The notes: generated from the letters alone by a model not told the origin. A stretch of DNA of 23,407 bases from Pseudomonadota bacterium (GCA_021325365.1 JAJPHF010000075.1:1-23407); one strand, 5' to 3'; shown: positions 1 through 8,162, numbered from the stretch's first letter. Numbers and translations: made by a program.

Positions 1-1331
1 GCCGGCGTGCCCCCCTTCGTGTGGACGACCCACCGCGGCGCGTCGCCGCCCAGCGCCGCGGCCAGCTCCTTCGGCCCGTCGGCCAGCAGGTTGCCCAGCC
101 AGCCCTCACGGCGGGCGCACCGCTCCAGCAGCGCCTCGGCCGCGGCCAGGTTGCCCCAGACTAGCTCCAGGCCGTCGGTCCGGTCGGGCCCCAGCAGCCT
201 CTTCTCCCACGCCTCGAACGCCAGCCCCGCGCCGTTCGCGTAGTGGCTGCACTCGATGCCCAGGTCGTTGATCCGCTCGGCCAGGTAGAGCACGTCGTTG
301 CCCTGGAAGCCGAGGTTATAGAAGGTGTCCATCCACTCGCTGCCGCCGTTGAAGTGGACCACCGTGCCCTTGTGCGGCCCCTCGCCGATCTCGGCGTCCC
401 AGGGGCACAGCCGCGGGCACTGGAAGCAGGGCCGCAGCGTCACGCGGTTCTGGTCCAGGCCCCGCGCCTCGTCGGTGATCACCGTCGCGCGCCAGTTCAG
501 CCGCGTGATGGCGCCCCAGTCCTCCCCGTGGCCGGGGCTGTGCAGCCGCTTCTGCACGGTGTACGTGCGCGGCTTGAGCGCCCCGCGCCAGCGCTCGCCC
601 GCGTCGATCAGCGCCGCCTTGTCGCGGATCGGCGGCCGCCGGCTGCCGCGCGCCACGATCGCCTTCAGGTTCTTCGACCCCATCACGGCGCCCACGCCGT
701 GCGCCGCGGTGTGGTTGTAGTCGTTCACCAGCATCGCCGCGTGGACCAGGTGCTCGCCCGCCGGCCCGATGCAGGCCACGCGCGCCTCGGGGTGCCCCGC
801 CTCCGCGCGCAGCCGGTCCTCGGTGGCCCGCGTGCCCAGCCCCCACACGTGGCGCGCATCGCGAAGCTCGACGCCGTCCTCGTCCACGTAGAGATACGTC
901 GGCTGCGGCGCCGCGCCGGTGACGATGACCCCGTCGTAGCCGGCCGCCTTCAGCGCCATCGCCCAGAAGCCGCTGGTGGCGGCGCGGCCGAGCGTGTGGT
1001 GGGTGGCCGGGCTCAGGTATACGGCCGTGGTCTTCGTGCCGCCCGGCGTGAGCCCCGTGCCCGCCACCGGCCCGGTCATGATGACGATGACGTTCTCCGG
1101 CCCGAGCGCGGTGGCGTCGAGCGGCAGCAGCTGGAGCAGGATGTAGGTCGCGAGCGCCTGCCCGCCCCAGAGCTGTCGCAGCAGCGGCTCCTCGGGCAGG
1201 TTCACGTCCCAGCAGCGGCCGGCGCTCAGGTCCACGCGCAGCAGCTTGCCCATGTAGCCGCCGGGCAGCGGCGTCCGCCGCACGGCGGGGAACAGCGCGC
1301 CGGCCGCCGGCGCGGCGTCAGTTGTCGCCAT
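1..1331 (-). CDS. Aldehyde:ferredoxin oxidoreductase family protein (tungsten enzyme), 3' end cut by window edge
   Basis: Seen: an open frame enters from the window edge and reads 443 codons from an ATG at 1331, with GGAGGG about 10 bases upstream. After an 18-residue lead it begins GGYMGKLLRVDL, the typical AOR N-terminal motif. It carries C302-x2-C305-x3-C309 (CFQCPRLC), the first three cysteines of the family's [4Fe-4S] site, followed by a GGSEWMDTFYNLG segment and an NDLGIE segment as in AOR domain 2. The last codons read HTKGGTP, a conserved family motif. Family knowledge: these cytoplasmic enzymes use a tungsten bis-pyranopterin and ferredoxin to oxidise aldehydes to acids. The usual length is about 600-650 residues, so the C-terminal third with the fourth cysteine lies outside. 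The substrate cannot be told. No ferredoxin or cofactor genes are visible nearby. Confidence 0.93.
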   Translation of the reverse strand, partial: MATTDAAPAAGALFPAVRRTPLPGGYMGKLLRVDLSAGRCWDVNLPEEPLLRQLWGGQALATYILLQLLPLDATALGPENVIVIMTGPVAGTGLTPGGTKTTAVYLSPATHHTLGRAATSGFWAMALKAAGYDGVIVTGAAPQPTYLYVDEDGVELRDARHVWGLGTRATEDRLRAEAGHPEARVACIGPAGEHLVHAAMLVNDYNHTAAHGVGAVMGSKNLKAIVARGSRRPPIRDKAALIDAGERWRGALKPRTYTVQKRLHSPGHGEDWGAITRLNWRATVITDEARGLDQNRVTLRPCFQCPRLCPWDAEIGEGPHKGTVVHFNGGSEWMDTFYNLGFQGNDVLYLAERINDLGIECSHYANGAGLAFEAWEKRLLGPDRTDGLELVWGNLAAAEALLERCARREGWLGNLLADGPKELAAALGGDAPRWVVHTKGGTP

Positions 1332-1473
1332 CCTAGCACGTCCCTCCGCGGCAGCCGGGCGGCGCCCGCTACCCGGCCCCCGCCCGCGCGATCCCTGCCC
1401 TGCCCGGTCCCCTGCCACTCCCGAGAACGCTTCACCGCGTCCGGCTCACACCGACGCCGGCGAAGGCTCCCAC

Positions 1474-1503
1474 GCTCCCCGGGAGAGGGCTGGGGTGAGG
1501 GCG
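1474..1503. repeat. Intergenic repeat-like element (CTCCCCGGGAG..GGGGTGAGGG type)
   Basis: The gap between the Asp-box gene and the AOR gene holds CTCCCCGGGAGAGGG followed by CTGGGGTGAGGGCG. This resembles the short intergenic elements with a CCTCACCCC..CCCTCTCCC core found dispersed in many bacterial genomes. The first half can fold into a small hairpin. Only one copy is in this window, so repeat status rests on resemblance. Confidence 0.4.
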
Positions 1504-1539
1504 CGCCTCGGTAAGCGGACCCTCGGGCCGGAAGGGGTT

Positions 1540-2631
1540 TCAGTCGGCGGCGGCCCAGAGCACGCGGTCGGCGGGCAGCGTCAGCGGCAGCCGCTCCCAG
1601 GTGTCGCCGCGGTCCCGCGACAGCAGCAGATCGCCGGGCGTGTCGATGAGCGCCGGCGAGCCGTTGCTCGGCGTGTCCACCGCCTCGCCGCGGTTAACCG
1701 CGCCCACGCCGCCGAACACGGCGTTCGGGTCCGTCGGGTGGGGCGTCAGCGCCCACATGAAGCTGTCCATGTCGTCGGCCAGGTTCCGGCCCACGCGGTA
1801 CCACGACTCGCCGCAGTCGTCGCTGCGGAACACCGCCGCCTTCGCCCCGCGCGACTCGCGCCGCCAGAAGCCCGGCGACCCGTCGCCCGCCGAGATGAGC
1901 ATCTGCGGCGTCCTGTTCGCGCCCACGGGCGGCAGGAACAGGAAGTCGTGGAAGTAGTTGCGCGTCAGCCCGTTCTCGGCGCGCACCCATCCCTGCGCCG
2001 GGTCCTCGCTCGTGAAGAAGCCGCGCGCCGAGGTGACGTAGTAGCGCCGCGTGCTGCCGGGCAGGTTCGTCAGCAGGTGCATGTCCACGTAGTCGATGCC
2101 GCCGCTGACGTCTTCCCAGCTGGCGCCGCGATCGAAGCTCCGCACCACCCCGCCGTGCTCCAGGCACAGGTACAGGACGTTCGGGTCGTCGGCGTGGACG
2201 AAGATGTTGCGCACGTGGCCCGTGTGCGGCGGGTAGGGCGTCCACCACTTCTTGCGCACGTCCTCCGGCATGGCCGGCAGCGCGGTCAGCTCCTCCCAGG
2301 TGTCGCCGCCGTCCTCGCTGCGATACAGGTGTACCGGCTCCGTGCCCGCGTACACCACGCGGTCGTCGGTCGGGTCGATCGCCACGGCGCGCACGTCGCC
2401 CTCCGGCATGCTGAACACCCGCGTCCACGTCTGGCCGCCGTCGGTGGTGCGATACACGCCGTCGAACGCCACCGTGGTGAACACGCGCTCCGGATGCTGC
2501 CGGCTGCCCGCGATCGAGTCGAACACGTTGCTCTCGAAGCCGCGGAACACCTCCTCCCAGCCGCCGTTCCGCCCGCGCCACACGAACAGCCCGTGCTGTG
2601 TGCCCGCGTACAACCGCACGCCCTCACCCAT
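1540..2631 (-). CDS. Asp-box (BNR) repeat beta-propeller protein, sialidase/photosystem-stability-factor-like fold
   Basis: This is a 363-residue protein. The ATG at 2631 is preferred over the upstream in-frame start at 2691 because GGAGGTGGAGCG lies directly before it. Five Asp-box motifs are visible: TTDGGQTW (62-69), SEDGGDTW (105-112), SFDRGASW (165-172), SDDCGESW (270-277) and SRDRGDTW (338-345). This spacing is that of a repeated propeller blade. No N-terminal signal peptide is apparent, so it is probably cytoplasmic. No sialidase arginine triad or RIP motif could be recognised, so an enzymatic role is not supported. It is often annotated as an exo-alpha-sialidase or glycosyl hydrolase on fold alone. 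It lies between the class II aldolase and AOR genes on the same strand but with gaps of about 200 bases on each side. Confidence 0.85.
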   Translation of the reverse strand: MGEGVRLYAGTQHGLFVWRGRNGGWEEVFRGFESNVFDSIAGSRQHPERVFTTVAFDGVYRTTDGGQTWTRVFSMPEGDVRAVAIDPTDDRVVYAGTEPVHLYRSEDGGDTWEELTALPAMPEDVRKKWWTPYPPHTGHVRNIFVHADDPNVLYLCLEHGGVVRSFDRGASWEDVSGGIDYVDMHLLTNLPGSTRRYYVTSARGFFTSEDPAQGWVRAENGLTRNYFHDFLFLPPVGANRTPQMLISAGDGSPGFWRRESRGAKAAVFRSDDCGESWYRVGRNLADDMDSFMWALTPHPTDPNAVFGGVGAVNRGEAVDTPSNGSPALIDTPGDLLLSRDRGDTWERLPLTLPADRVLWAAAD

Positions 2632-2670
2632 CGCTCCACCTCCGCGCCTTCCAACCAGCGCCCGTGGTCC

Positions 2671-2711
2671 CGTAGGGGCGCGATTCATCATGGCCGCGGC
2701 ATGGCCGCGGC
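2671..2711 (-). repeat. CGTAGGGGCG element plus 2 x 11-bp tandem repeat
   Basis: The sequence CGTAGGGGCG (2671-2680) recurs identically at 2776-2785 in the same orientation. It is followed by two tandem copies of ATGGCCGCGGC (2690-2711). This type of CGTAGGGGCG..ATTCAT element is a dispersed non-coding repeat known from several high-GC genomes, including Chloroflexota. It lies between the class II aldolase and Asp-box genes. Confidence 0.5.
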
Positions 2712-2775
2712 CGTCGCGGCCGCAAACCCGCTCTGCCCGCCACCGGCCCGCCGCACGCTGCCGGCCCGGACGCCT

Positions 2776-2801
2776 CGTAGGGGCGGCTCTCGTGGCCGCC
2801 C
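2776..2801. repeat. CGTAGGGGCG stem-loop element, second copy
   Basis: CGTAGGGGCG begins at 2776 and runs into a perfect 7-bp hairpin, GGGCGGC (2781-2787) and GCCGCCC (2795-2801), with a 7-base loop. It has the same 10-base head and orientation as the copy at 2671. A related, diverged stem-loop occurs at 8163-8188. There is no T-run, so it is more likely a dispersed repeat than a terminator. Confidence 0.5.
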
Positions 2802-2859
2802 GCGGCCTGTGGCGCGGAATACTGCAAGCGCCACTGGCCGCAGCCCTGGTCCCTCGTCG

Positions 2860-3579
2860 TCACACCCCGTGCAGCGCGCCCGTGGCCCGCTGGCGGTCCC
2901 AGCGGCGCTCGTCCGCCGCGAGATACGCCCAATGCGCCCGCGCCCGCGCCTCCGGGTAGCCCCCCTCCAGCGCCAGGCACTCCTCGCGCGTCAGCGGCTG
3001 TACCGCCCCCAGCGGCAGCGCCTCCAGCAGCTTGCGCGCATTGTCCTCCAGGATGAACGCCGTGTGCAACATCGCCTCGATGCTGCTGCCCACGCTCACC
3101 GTGCCGTGGCAGCGCAGCAGCAGCGCCAGCCGGTCGCCCAGCGCCTCCACCACCCGCCGCCCGGCCGCCAGCGTGTCGATGAACTCCACCCGCGGATACA
3201 CCGGCACGCCGTCGGCGAAGATCGCCCCGCTCATCGTGACCGGGCGTAGCTCCCGCTGGGCGATGGCGAACAGCGTCGACTCGTGCGCGTGGCAGTGCGC
3301 CACCGCCCGCGCGTCGGGCCGCGCCTGGTGTAGCTCCGTGTGGATCGGCCACTCGCGGGGAATCGTGTGGTGACCCGCCAGCAGCGTGCCGTCCAGGCCG
3401 ATGACGAGCATGTCCTCAGCCTGCACGTCGCACTTCGCGGCGCCCGAGCCCGGGCAGATCACCACGCGCCGCGTCTCCGGCAGGTACACGCTGATGTGGC
3501 CGAACATGCCGAGCAGCCCGTGCATGGCGAAGATGCGCGTGCAGCTGGCCAGCTGCTCGCGCGCGGCGTCCTCGTTCAC
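2860..3579 (-). CDS. Class II aldolase/adducin family protein
   Basis: This is a 239-residue protein starting at GTG (3579) behind GGGAGG, 5 bases upstream. Family residues are in place: the catalytic Glu in PREWPIH (E76), the zinc-binding HxH in VAHCHAHE (H95, H97) and the third zinc histidine in LLLRCHG (H158). GHIS (27-30) and the PGSGAAK loop (43-49) form the phosphate/substrate-binding region. Family knowledge: zinc-dependent class II aldolases such as L-fuculose- or L-ribulose-phosphate enzymes, and related decarboxylases, cleave or epimerise sugar phosphates and related acids in the cytoplasm. The substrate cannot be assigned. The gap of 228 bases to the downstream Asp-box gene holds two repeat elements, so co-transcription is uncertain. 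Confidence 0.9.
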   Translation of the reverse strand: MNEDAAREQLASCTRIFAMHGLLGMFGHISVYLPETRRVVICPGSGAAKCDVQAEDMLVIGLDGTLLAGHHTIPREWPIHTELHQARPDARAVAHCHAHESTLFAIAQRELRPVTMSGAIFADGVPVYPRVEFIDTLAAGRRVVEALGDRLALLLRCHGTVSVGSSIEAMLHTAFILEDNARKLLEALPLGAVQPLTREECLALEGGYPEARARAHWAYLAADERRWDRQRATGALHGV

Positions 3580-3685
3580 GGTGCGCCTCCCGGGCAGTAG
3601 CCCGTCGGCCGCATCCTACCACCGCCGCCGCCCCTTGTCGACCGCCCCGCCCGCCGCCCGCCGCCCAACCCGCCGGCACGGCTCG

Positions 3686-3708
3686 CGCGCCGGCGCCGCG
3701 CCGGCGCG
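3686..3708. repeat. Perfect 10-bp GC-only inverted repeat
   Basis: CGCGCCGGCG (3686-3695) and CGCCGGCGCG (3699-3708) pair perfectly around a 3-base loop. It lies in the 202-base gap between the kinase gene end (3782) and the aldolase start (3579), both on the minus strand. It could end kinase transcription but lacks the T-run of an intrinsic terminator. Chance palindromes are common in such GC-rich sequence. Confidence 0.3.
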
Positions 3709-3781
3709 ATCAGCCCGCCTGATCGCCCCGCCCGCCATACCGCCCATCCCCGGCTGGCCGGGCGTGCCCAGCCCCGCGCGA

Positions 3782-6061
3782 TCAGCCTTCGCCGCGCGCC
3801 CCCGCGCCCGGCCGGCGCCCGTCCACGGCGCGCGCCAGGCCGGCGGCGATCTCCTGCAGGCCGTACTCGTGGTAGTAGCCGGCGCTGCCCTCGACCACGA
3901 TCAGGCGGGGCGTCGCCACCAGCTCGTACCACTGGAGCGGCCGCTCGTCCAGCTCCGCGCCGATCAGCCGCAGCCGCGTCTCGAACCGCTCCGTCGCGGT
4001 GGGATCGGCGGCGGGGCCTTGCCCCCGCAAGACCGTCCGGGCCGCCACCTGCTGGCTCAGCTCGAGCCAGCCCAGGTCCAGGCGCCCCGCCTCGCCAAAC
4101 ACCTGGAGCTGGGCGCGGCCGGGTGTGACGCCCAGGTACGCCCCCCGCCCCCCCGCCTCGTCGACCAGCCCCCCGAGCGTCCGCAGCGTCTGCTGCAGGC
4201 TGGGCGGCGCGGTCGCGGCCGCCTCGACGTAGCCCTGCGCCCACGCGCGCTGCAGCACGCGCGCGGCCGCGGCCATCCGCGGCCGCGCGTCCGCGCTCGC
4301 CTCGTGTAGCAGATCGCCGAAGGCGTCGGGCGCGGGGTCCATCTCGATGAAGTACGTGAGCACCATCTGCAGGTACGGCACGCCCGGGCCCTGCGCCATC
4401 CGCCGCCTGAGCGACGTCAGGATGCGGTCGCACCATTCCCTGGGAGAGAGCGCGGCCGGCGCCCCGGCGCTCGCCGTGCGCCCCGACGGTCCCGCCGTCG
4501 GAGAGAGTAGGCGCGGCCCGGGCGGCGCGTCCAGCGCCTCACGCACCTTGCGCGCCAGCGCCTCCGTCGTAAACGGCTTCTGCAACAAGACCATCTGCGG
4601 CTCTAGTACGCCGTGCCGCGTCATCGTGTGGGCGGTATACCCCGACGCATAGAGTACGCGCAGGTCGGGGCGCGTCAGGCGCAGCCGCCGGACTAGCTCG
4701 CGGCCGTCCATGCCTGGCATCACCACGTCGGTTACCAGCAGGTCAATCGCGCCCGGATGCCGCTCGCTGACCTGCAACGCCTCATCCCCCCCGCTCGCGA
4801 CCAGGACCGTATACCCCCGCGCCTCGAGCACCGCGCGCACCAGCGACCGCACGGCGTCCTCGTCATCGACCACCAGCACCGTCTCGGTGCCCTCCAGCCT
4901 CACCGCCGGCGCCGCGCGGGGCGCCGGCGGTGTCGCGGGCGCGTCGACGCGCGGCAGGTAGACTTTGAACGTGCTGCCCTGTCCAGGCTCGCTGTACACC
5001 CAGACGTAGCCCCCGCTCTGCTTCACGATGCCGTAGACCGTCGCCAGGCCGAGCCCGGTCCCTTTCCCGTGCTCTTTCGTCGTGAAGAACGGCTCGAAGA
5101 TGCGCGCCTGCGTCGCCGCGTCCATCCCGTGACCCGTGTCGCCGACCGCCAGCATCACATAGTGCCCGGGCGGGACGGGCACCCGACGCGCCGTATACGT
5201 CGCATCGGCCTCGAAGTTGTCGGTCTCGATCGTCAGCGTGCCGCCCCGCGGCATCGCGTCGCGCGCGTTCACGACCAGGTTCAGGATCACTTGCTGAAGC
5301 TGGCTGCGGTCCGCCTGCACGTGCCCGAGCGCCGCGCCCGGCGCGATGCTCAGCGCCACGCGCTCGCCGGCCAGCCGCTGCAGCAATTCCCGCATCTCCG
5401 CGAGCAGCGCGTTGAGGTCCAGCACCTCGGGGGCCAGCACCTGCTGGCGGCTAAAGGCCAGTAGCTGCCGCACTAGCGCCGCCGCCCCGTCGGCCGCGTC
5501 GCGGATCTCCTCGACGAAGCTCCGCCGCGGGTCGTCCGCGGCGAGCCGGTCGGCCAGCAGCTCGCTGTTGCCCAGGATCACGGTCAGCAGGTTGTTGAAG
5601 TCGTGCGCCACCCCGCCGGCCAGGCGGCCCACGGCTTCCAGGCGCTGGGCCTGCTGCAGCTGCGCTTCCAGCCCCTTGCGCGCCGTGATGTCTACGAAGG
5701 TGTACACGAGCAGCTCGCCGCCGCCCGGCGGCGCCGGCAGGGGAAGGCGGTCCATCTGCAGCCAGCGCTGGGAGCCGTCCGCACGCAGCACCGTCATGGT
5801 GCAGCGGTGCAGCGCCAGCTCGTCCCGCGCTGCTCCCGCCCCGTCGTCGCCCGCCACCAGCGGCACGCCATCCGGCCGGATCACCGGCCATAGCGCCTCG
5901 GGACGCTTCCCCAGGAGCCGCGCGAGCGGGAAGCCCAACAGCTCCTCGGCGGCCGGGTTGGCGTCCACGATCGCGCCGGTGGCATCACACAGCGCCACCC
6001 CGCACGCCACCGCCGCGAGCAAGCGAGCGCCCTCGGCGCCAATCAGCCGGCGATCCGTCAT
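3782..6061 (-). CDS. Hybrid sensor histidine kinase/response regulator (PAS-HisKA-HATPase-REC) with unknown C-terminal domain
   Basis: A 759-residue cytoplasmic protein with no transmembrane segment. A PAS domain spans about 10-130, ending FVDITARKG. HisKA carries the phosphoacceptor in VAHDFNN (H153). The HATPase has the N-box NLVVNARDAM (N265), G1 box GDTGHGMD, F-box FEPFFTTKE and G2 box GKGTGLGLA (about 333-341). A receiver domain (about 393-510) has VVDDED, phosphoacceptor D445 and K495. Residues about 535-750 match no family I recognise and lack an HPt HxxKG motif or DNA-binding helix-turn-helix. The ATG at 6061 follows GGACAG. It is transcribed divergently from the di-iron protein gene across 247 bases. 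No separate response regulator adjoins it; the built-in receiver may be the output. The stimulus is unknown. Confidence 0.93.
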   Translation of the reverse strand: MTDRRLIGAEGARLLAAVACGVALCDATGAIVDANPAAEELLGFPLARLLGKRPEALWPVIRPDGVPLVAGDDGAGAARDELALHRCTMTVLRADGSQRWLQMDRLPLPAPPGGGELLVYTFVDITARKGLEAQLQQAQRLEAVGRLAGGVAHDFNNLLTVILGNSELLADRLAADDPRRSFVEEIRDAADGAAALVRQLLAFSRQQVLAPEVLDLNALLAEMRELLQRLAGERVALSIAPGAALGHVQADRSQLQQVILNLVVNARDAMPRGGTLTIETDNFEADATYTARRVPVPPGHYVMLAVGDTGHGMDAATQARIFEPFFTTKEHGKGTGLGLATVYGIVKQSGGYVWVYSEPGQGSTFKVYLPRVDAPATPPAPRAAPAVRLEGTETVLVVDDEDAVRSLVRAVLEARGYTVLVASGGDEALQVSERHPGAIDLLVTDVVMPGMDGRELVRRLRLTRPDLRVLYASGYTAHTMTRHGVLEPQMVLLQKPFTTEALARKVREALDAPPGPRLLSPTAGPSGRTASAGAPAALSPREWCDRILTSLRRRMAQGPGVPYLQMVLTYFIEMDPAPDAFGDLLHEASADARPRMAAAARVLQRAWAQGYVEAAATAPPSLQQTLRTLGGLVDEAGGRGAYLGVTPGRAQLQVFGEAGRLDLGWLELSQQVAARTVLRGQGPAADPTATERFETRLRLIGAELDERPLQWYELVATPRLIVVEGSAGYYHEYGLQEIAAGLARAVDGRRPGAGARGEG

Positions 6062-6098
6062 CCGCTGTCCAGGCCGGCGGCTCCCGGGAGCTGCCGGG

Positions 6099-6131
6099 GC
6101 TATACTGCTAATCTGTTACCTGCAGCATAGC
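6099..6131. promoter_or_regulatory. Inverted repeat in divergent promoter region
   Basis: GCTATACTGC (6099-6108) and GCAGCATAGC (6122-6131) form a 9-of-10 inverted repeat around a 13-base spacer, 38 bases upstream of the kinase start. The arms contain -10-like hexamers on both strands (TATACT on plus, TATAGC on minus). It could be an operator or overlapping promoters for the divergent genes at 6061 and 6309. Function is inferred from position only. Confidence 0.4.
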
Positions 6132-6195
6132 AGCCCGGGCATCCCGTGCGCTCCGCCTGCCCACCGCAACCCCACCGCCAAACGAGACGCGGCGC

Positions 6196-6226
6196 TATAA
6201 TCCGCCACGCCGCGCCCGGCGCGGCG
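6196..6226 (+). promoter_or_regulatory. Consensus -10 TATAAT followed by a 9-bp GC hairpin
   Basis: TATAAT (6196-6201) is a perfect sigma-70 -10 box. No good -35 box lies at the expected distance. Directly after it, CGCCGCGCC (6208-6216) and GGCGCGGCG (6218-6226) form an inverted repeat that would fold at the very 5' end of the transcript. The predicted leader to the ATG at 6309 is about 100 bases. I looked for TPP riboswitch consensus blocks in this leader and did not find them. Confidence 0.5.
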
Positions 6227-6308
6227 GGCGCCCGTCACCCGCCGGCGGGCGGCCCGGCTACCTGTAGTGGACGCGTGAGCGCCCTTGTCGCCACCAGGGA
6301 GGCTACCG

Positions 6309-6998
6309 ATGACCGCGGTCAGCACGTTCCGCAAAGAGCTGGAAGACGCGGTGCTGGAGCGCCACTGCGCGCACCATCCCATGACGCAGAAGTGGGCGCG
6401 CGGCGAGCTGAGCCGCAACGCCCTCATGGGCTGGGGCGTCGAGCACTGGCACTGGGTCAGCAACATGTCGCCGGTCACCTTCTACAACATGGCGACGGCG
6501 CCCGCCGACGCGCGCCAGGCCATTCTGGAGAACTATCTGGAGGAGAACGACCCCGACCGGCCCCACCTGCCCATCGTGCTGCGCTTCGCCGCGGCGAATG
6601 GCGCCGACGTCGAGGCGGTGCAGCGCGGGCGCGGGCTGCCCACCACCGAGTCCTGGGTGGCGTTCCTCACGCGCGCCGCCAAGGAGCACGGGTGGATCGC
6701 CGGGGTGGCGGCGACCAACATCGGCACCGAGTCGCAGTCCCCCCTCCTCTACAGTACGGTGCTCCCCGCGCTGCGCGAGAAGTACGGCTTCGACGAGCAC
6801 ACCATCGAGCACTTCTGGCTGCACACCGAGGCCGACACCGAGCACGGCGGCCGCGCCTTCGAGCTGCTGGAGCGCTACTGCACCACCCGCGAGCAGCAGG
6901 AGCAGGCGATCTGCTGGGCGCGCGAGAGCGCGAAGATGCGCTGGTTCTACTTCGACGGCATCTACCTCCACTACGAGCTGGGCTACCCTCTGCGCTAA
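6309..6998 (+). CDS. Heme-oxygenase-like di-iron protein (CADD/PqqC/TenA superfamily)
   Basis: A 229-residue helical protein. The ATG at 6309 is chosen over an in-frame start at 6285 because AGGGAGG lies 6 bases before it. Visible candidate metal ligands are E79 and H86 (YLEENDPDRPH), E141 (IGTESQ), and H172, D176, H179 (LHTEADTEHGG). Order and spacing closely match the six di-iron ligands I recall for chlamydial CADD (E81, H88, E142, H174, D178, H181). No cysteine lies at the thiaminase II position, so a TenA thiaminase role is unlikely. It is also unlikely to act like CADD on its own tyrosine, since the first tyrosine is Y59. The family includes PqqC, UndA and SznF-type oxygenases; the substrate here is unknown. 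It is followed, 52 bases later, by an NMT1/THI5-like binding protein. Confidence 0.82.
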   Translation: MTAVSTFRKELEDAVLERHCAHHPMTQKWARGELSRNALMGWGVEHWHWVSNMSPVTFYNMATAPADARQAILENYLEENDPDRPHLPIVLRFAAANGADVEAVQRGRGLPTTESWVAFLTRAAKEHGWIAGVAATNIGTESQSPLLYSTVLPALREKYGFDEHTIEHFWLHTEADTEHGGRAFELLERYCTTREQQEQAICWARESAKMRWFYFDGIYLHYELGYPLR

Positions 6999-7050
6999 TC
7001 CGCCGGCTGCTGCCTGCAACCCCGCGGCTGCACGTAGGAGGGAGCCTCCG

Positions 7051-8118
7051 ATGACGGCACTACCGCCCGCCCACGCGCGTGGCCTGGCCGGCCGCCTGCC
7101 CGGCACGCTCGTCCTGCTCGCGCTCGTCGGCGCCTGCGCGGCCCCGACCGCCAGCCCCCCGCCCGCGGCGGCGCCACCGGCCGCGGCCGCCCCCGCCCAG
7201 CTCGCCTCGCCGCCGCCGCTTACGCACGTCACGGTAGCCTACCCGGCGCGCGCCGTCACCATGACCGGCTTCGACATCGCCATCGAGCGGGGCTACACGC
7301 GCGAGGAGGGCCTGAACGCCGAGATGGTGCAGATGAACGGCACGCTCAGCGCCCAGGGCATCGTGGCGCACCAGGTGGACTTCGGCATGTCCGCCGGCGC
7401 GCTCCTCGCGGCCCACCTGCGGGGCGCCCCCATCCGGAACGTGTTCGTCCAGATCGACAAGCCGTTGTTCTCGATGTTCGCCCAGCCCGACGTCCACACC
7501 TGGGCCGACCTCGTCGGCAAGCCGATCGGCATCGCCGCCGTGGGCGACAGCACCCAGCTCGCGGCCGTCGCCGCGCTCGGCGCCAACGGCGTGAGCGCCG
7601 ACCAGGTCACCTTCATCGCCAACCTCAGCGGCAGCGAGGTCGCGGCCGCGCTCCAGGCCGGCTCCGTGGCCGGGGCGGTCACGTCGCCGCCCGTCGACAT
7701 CGCCGCCGAGCAGCTTGGCTTTCGCAACCTCGGCTTCCTCGGCGACTACCTCGACTACCTCACCGCGGGCCTGGCGACGCACGAGGACACGATCCGCGAG
7801 CATCCCGAGCTTGTGCGGGCCGTCGTGCGGGCGGAGCTGAAGGCCCACCGCTTCATGCAGCAGGACCGCGACGCCACGATTCCGCTCATGGCCGAGTTCC
7901 AGCAGGTCGAGCCGGCCGACGCCGCCACCGCCTACGACCGCTATCTGAAGTACCTGACCAAGGATGGCCTGAGCACGCCGCAGCAGCTCGAGGGCATCCT
8001 GCGGACGGCCCGCCAGGAGATCCAGCTGGACAAGCCAGCCAGCGTGGACGAGGCGTTCGACCTCAGCTTCGCCCGCCAGGCCGCGGCGGACCTCGACCGC
8101 GAAGGCTGGCATCCCTAG
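7051..8118 (+). CDS. ABC transporter substrate-binding lipoprotein, NMT1/THI5/SsuA-like
   Basis: A 355-residue protein with AGGAGGG 8 bases before the ATG at 7051. A hydrophobic signal segment (about 20-28) ends in the lipobox VGAC, with the lipidated cysteine at C29, followed by a long Ala/Pro linker to about residue 60. The mature domain begins VTVAYPARAVTMTGFDIAIERG and continues as a type 2 periplasmic-binding fold (GIVAHQVDFGMSAGALL, LVGKPIGIAAVGDS, AGAVTSPPVD) as in NMT1/THI5 and aliphatic-sulfonate binding proteins. Family members bind thiamine precursors, sulfonates, nitrate or similar small solutes; the ligand here is not evident. No permease or ATPase gene follows. Its position just after the di-iron protein suggests one operon and a linked substrate. 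Confidence 0.9.
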   Translation: MTALPPAHARGLAGRLPGTLVLLALVGACAAPTASPPPAAAPPAAAAPAQLASPPPLTHVTVAYPARAVTMTGFDIAIERGYTREEGLNAEMVQMNGTLSAQGIVAHQVDFGMSAGALLAAHLRGAPIRNVFVQIDKPLFSMFAQPDVHTWADLVGKPIGIAAVGDSTQLAAVAALGANGVSADQVTFIANLSGSEVAAALQAGSVAGAVTSPPVDIAAEQLGFRNLGFLGDYLDYLTAGLATHEDTIREHPELVRAVVRAELKAHRFMQQDRDATIPLMAEFQQVEPADAATAYDRYLKYLTKDGLSTPQQLEGILRTARQEIQLDKPASVDEAFDLSFARQAAADLDREGWHP

Positions 8119-8162
8119 CCGCCGCGCCCGCGCCGCTCACGCTGACCAAAAAGCCCGCCAGA

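Noticed and set aside
1540..2631. Sialidase enzyme
   Set aside because: Only the Asp-box repeats are seen; the catalytic arginine triad and RIP motif were not found.
243..3249. Two long plus-strand frames (243-1514, 1495-3249)
   Set aside because: They are antisense shadows of the AOR, Asp-box and aldolase genes, rich in Ala, Arg, Val and His with no recognisable motif.
6201..6308. TPP riboswitch before the TenA-like gene
   Set aside because: The conserved CUGAGA and ACCUGAU-type blocks are not present and the leader is only about 100 bases.
6309..6998. TenA thiaminase II assignment
   Set aside because: No cysteine at the catalytic position, while a full set of di-iron ligands is present.
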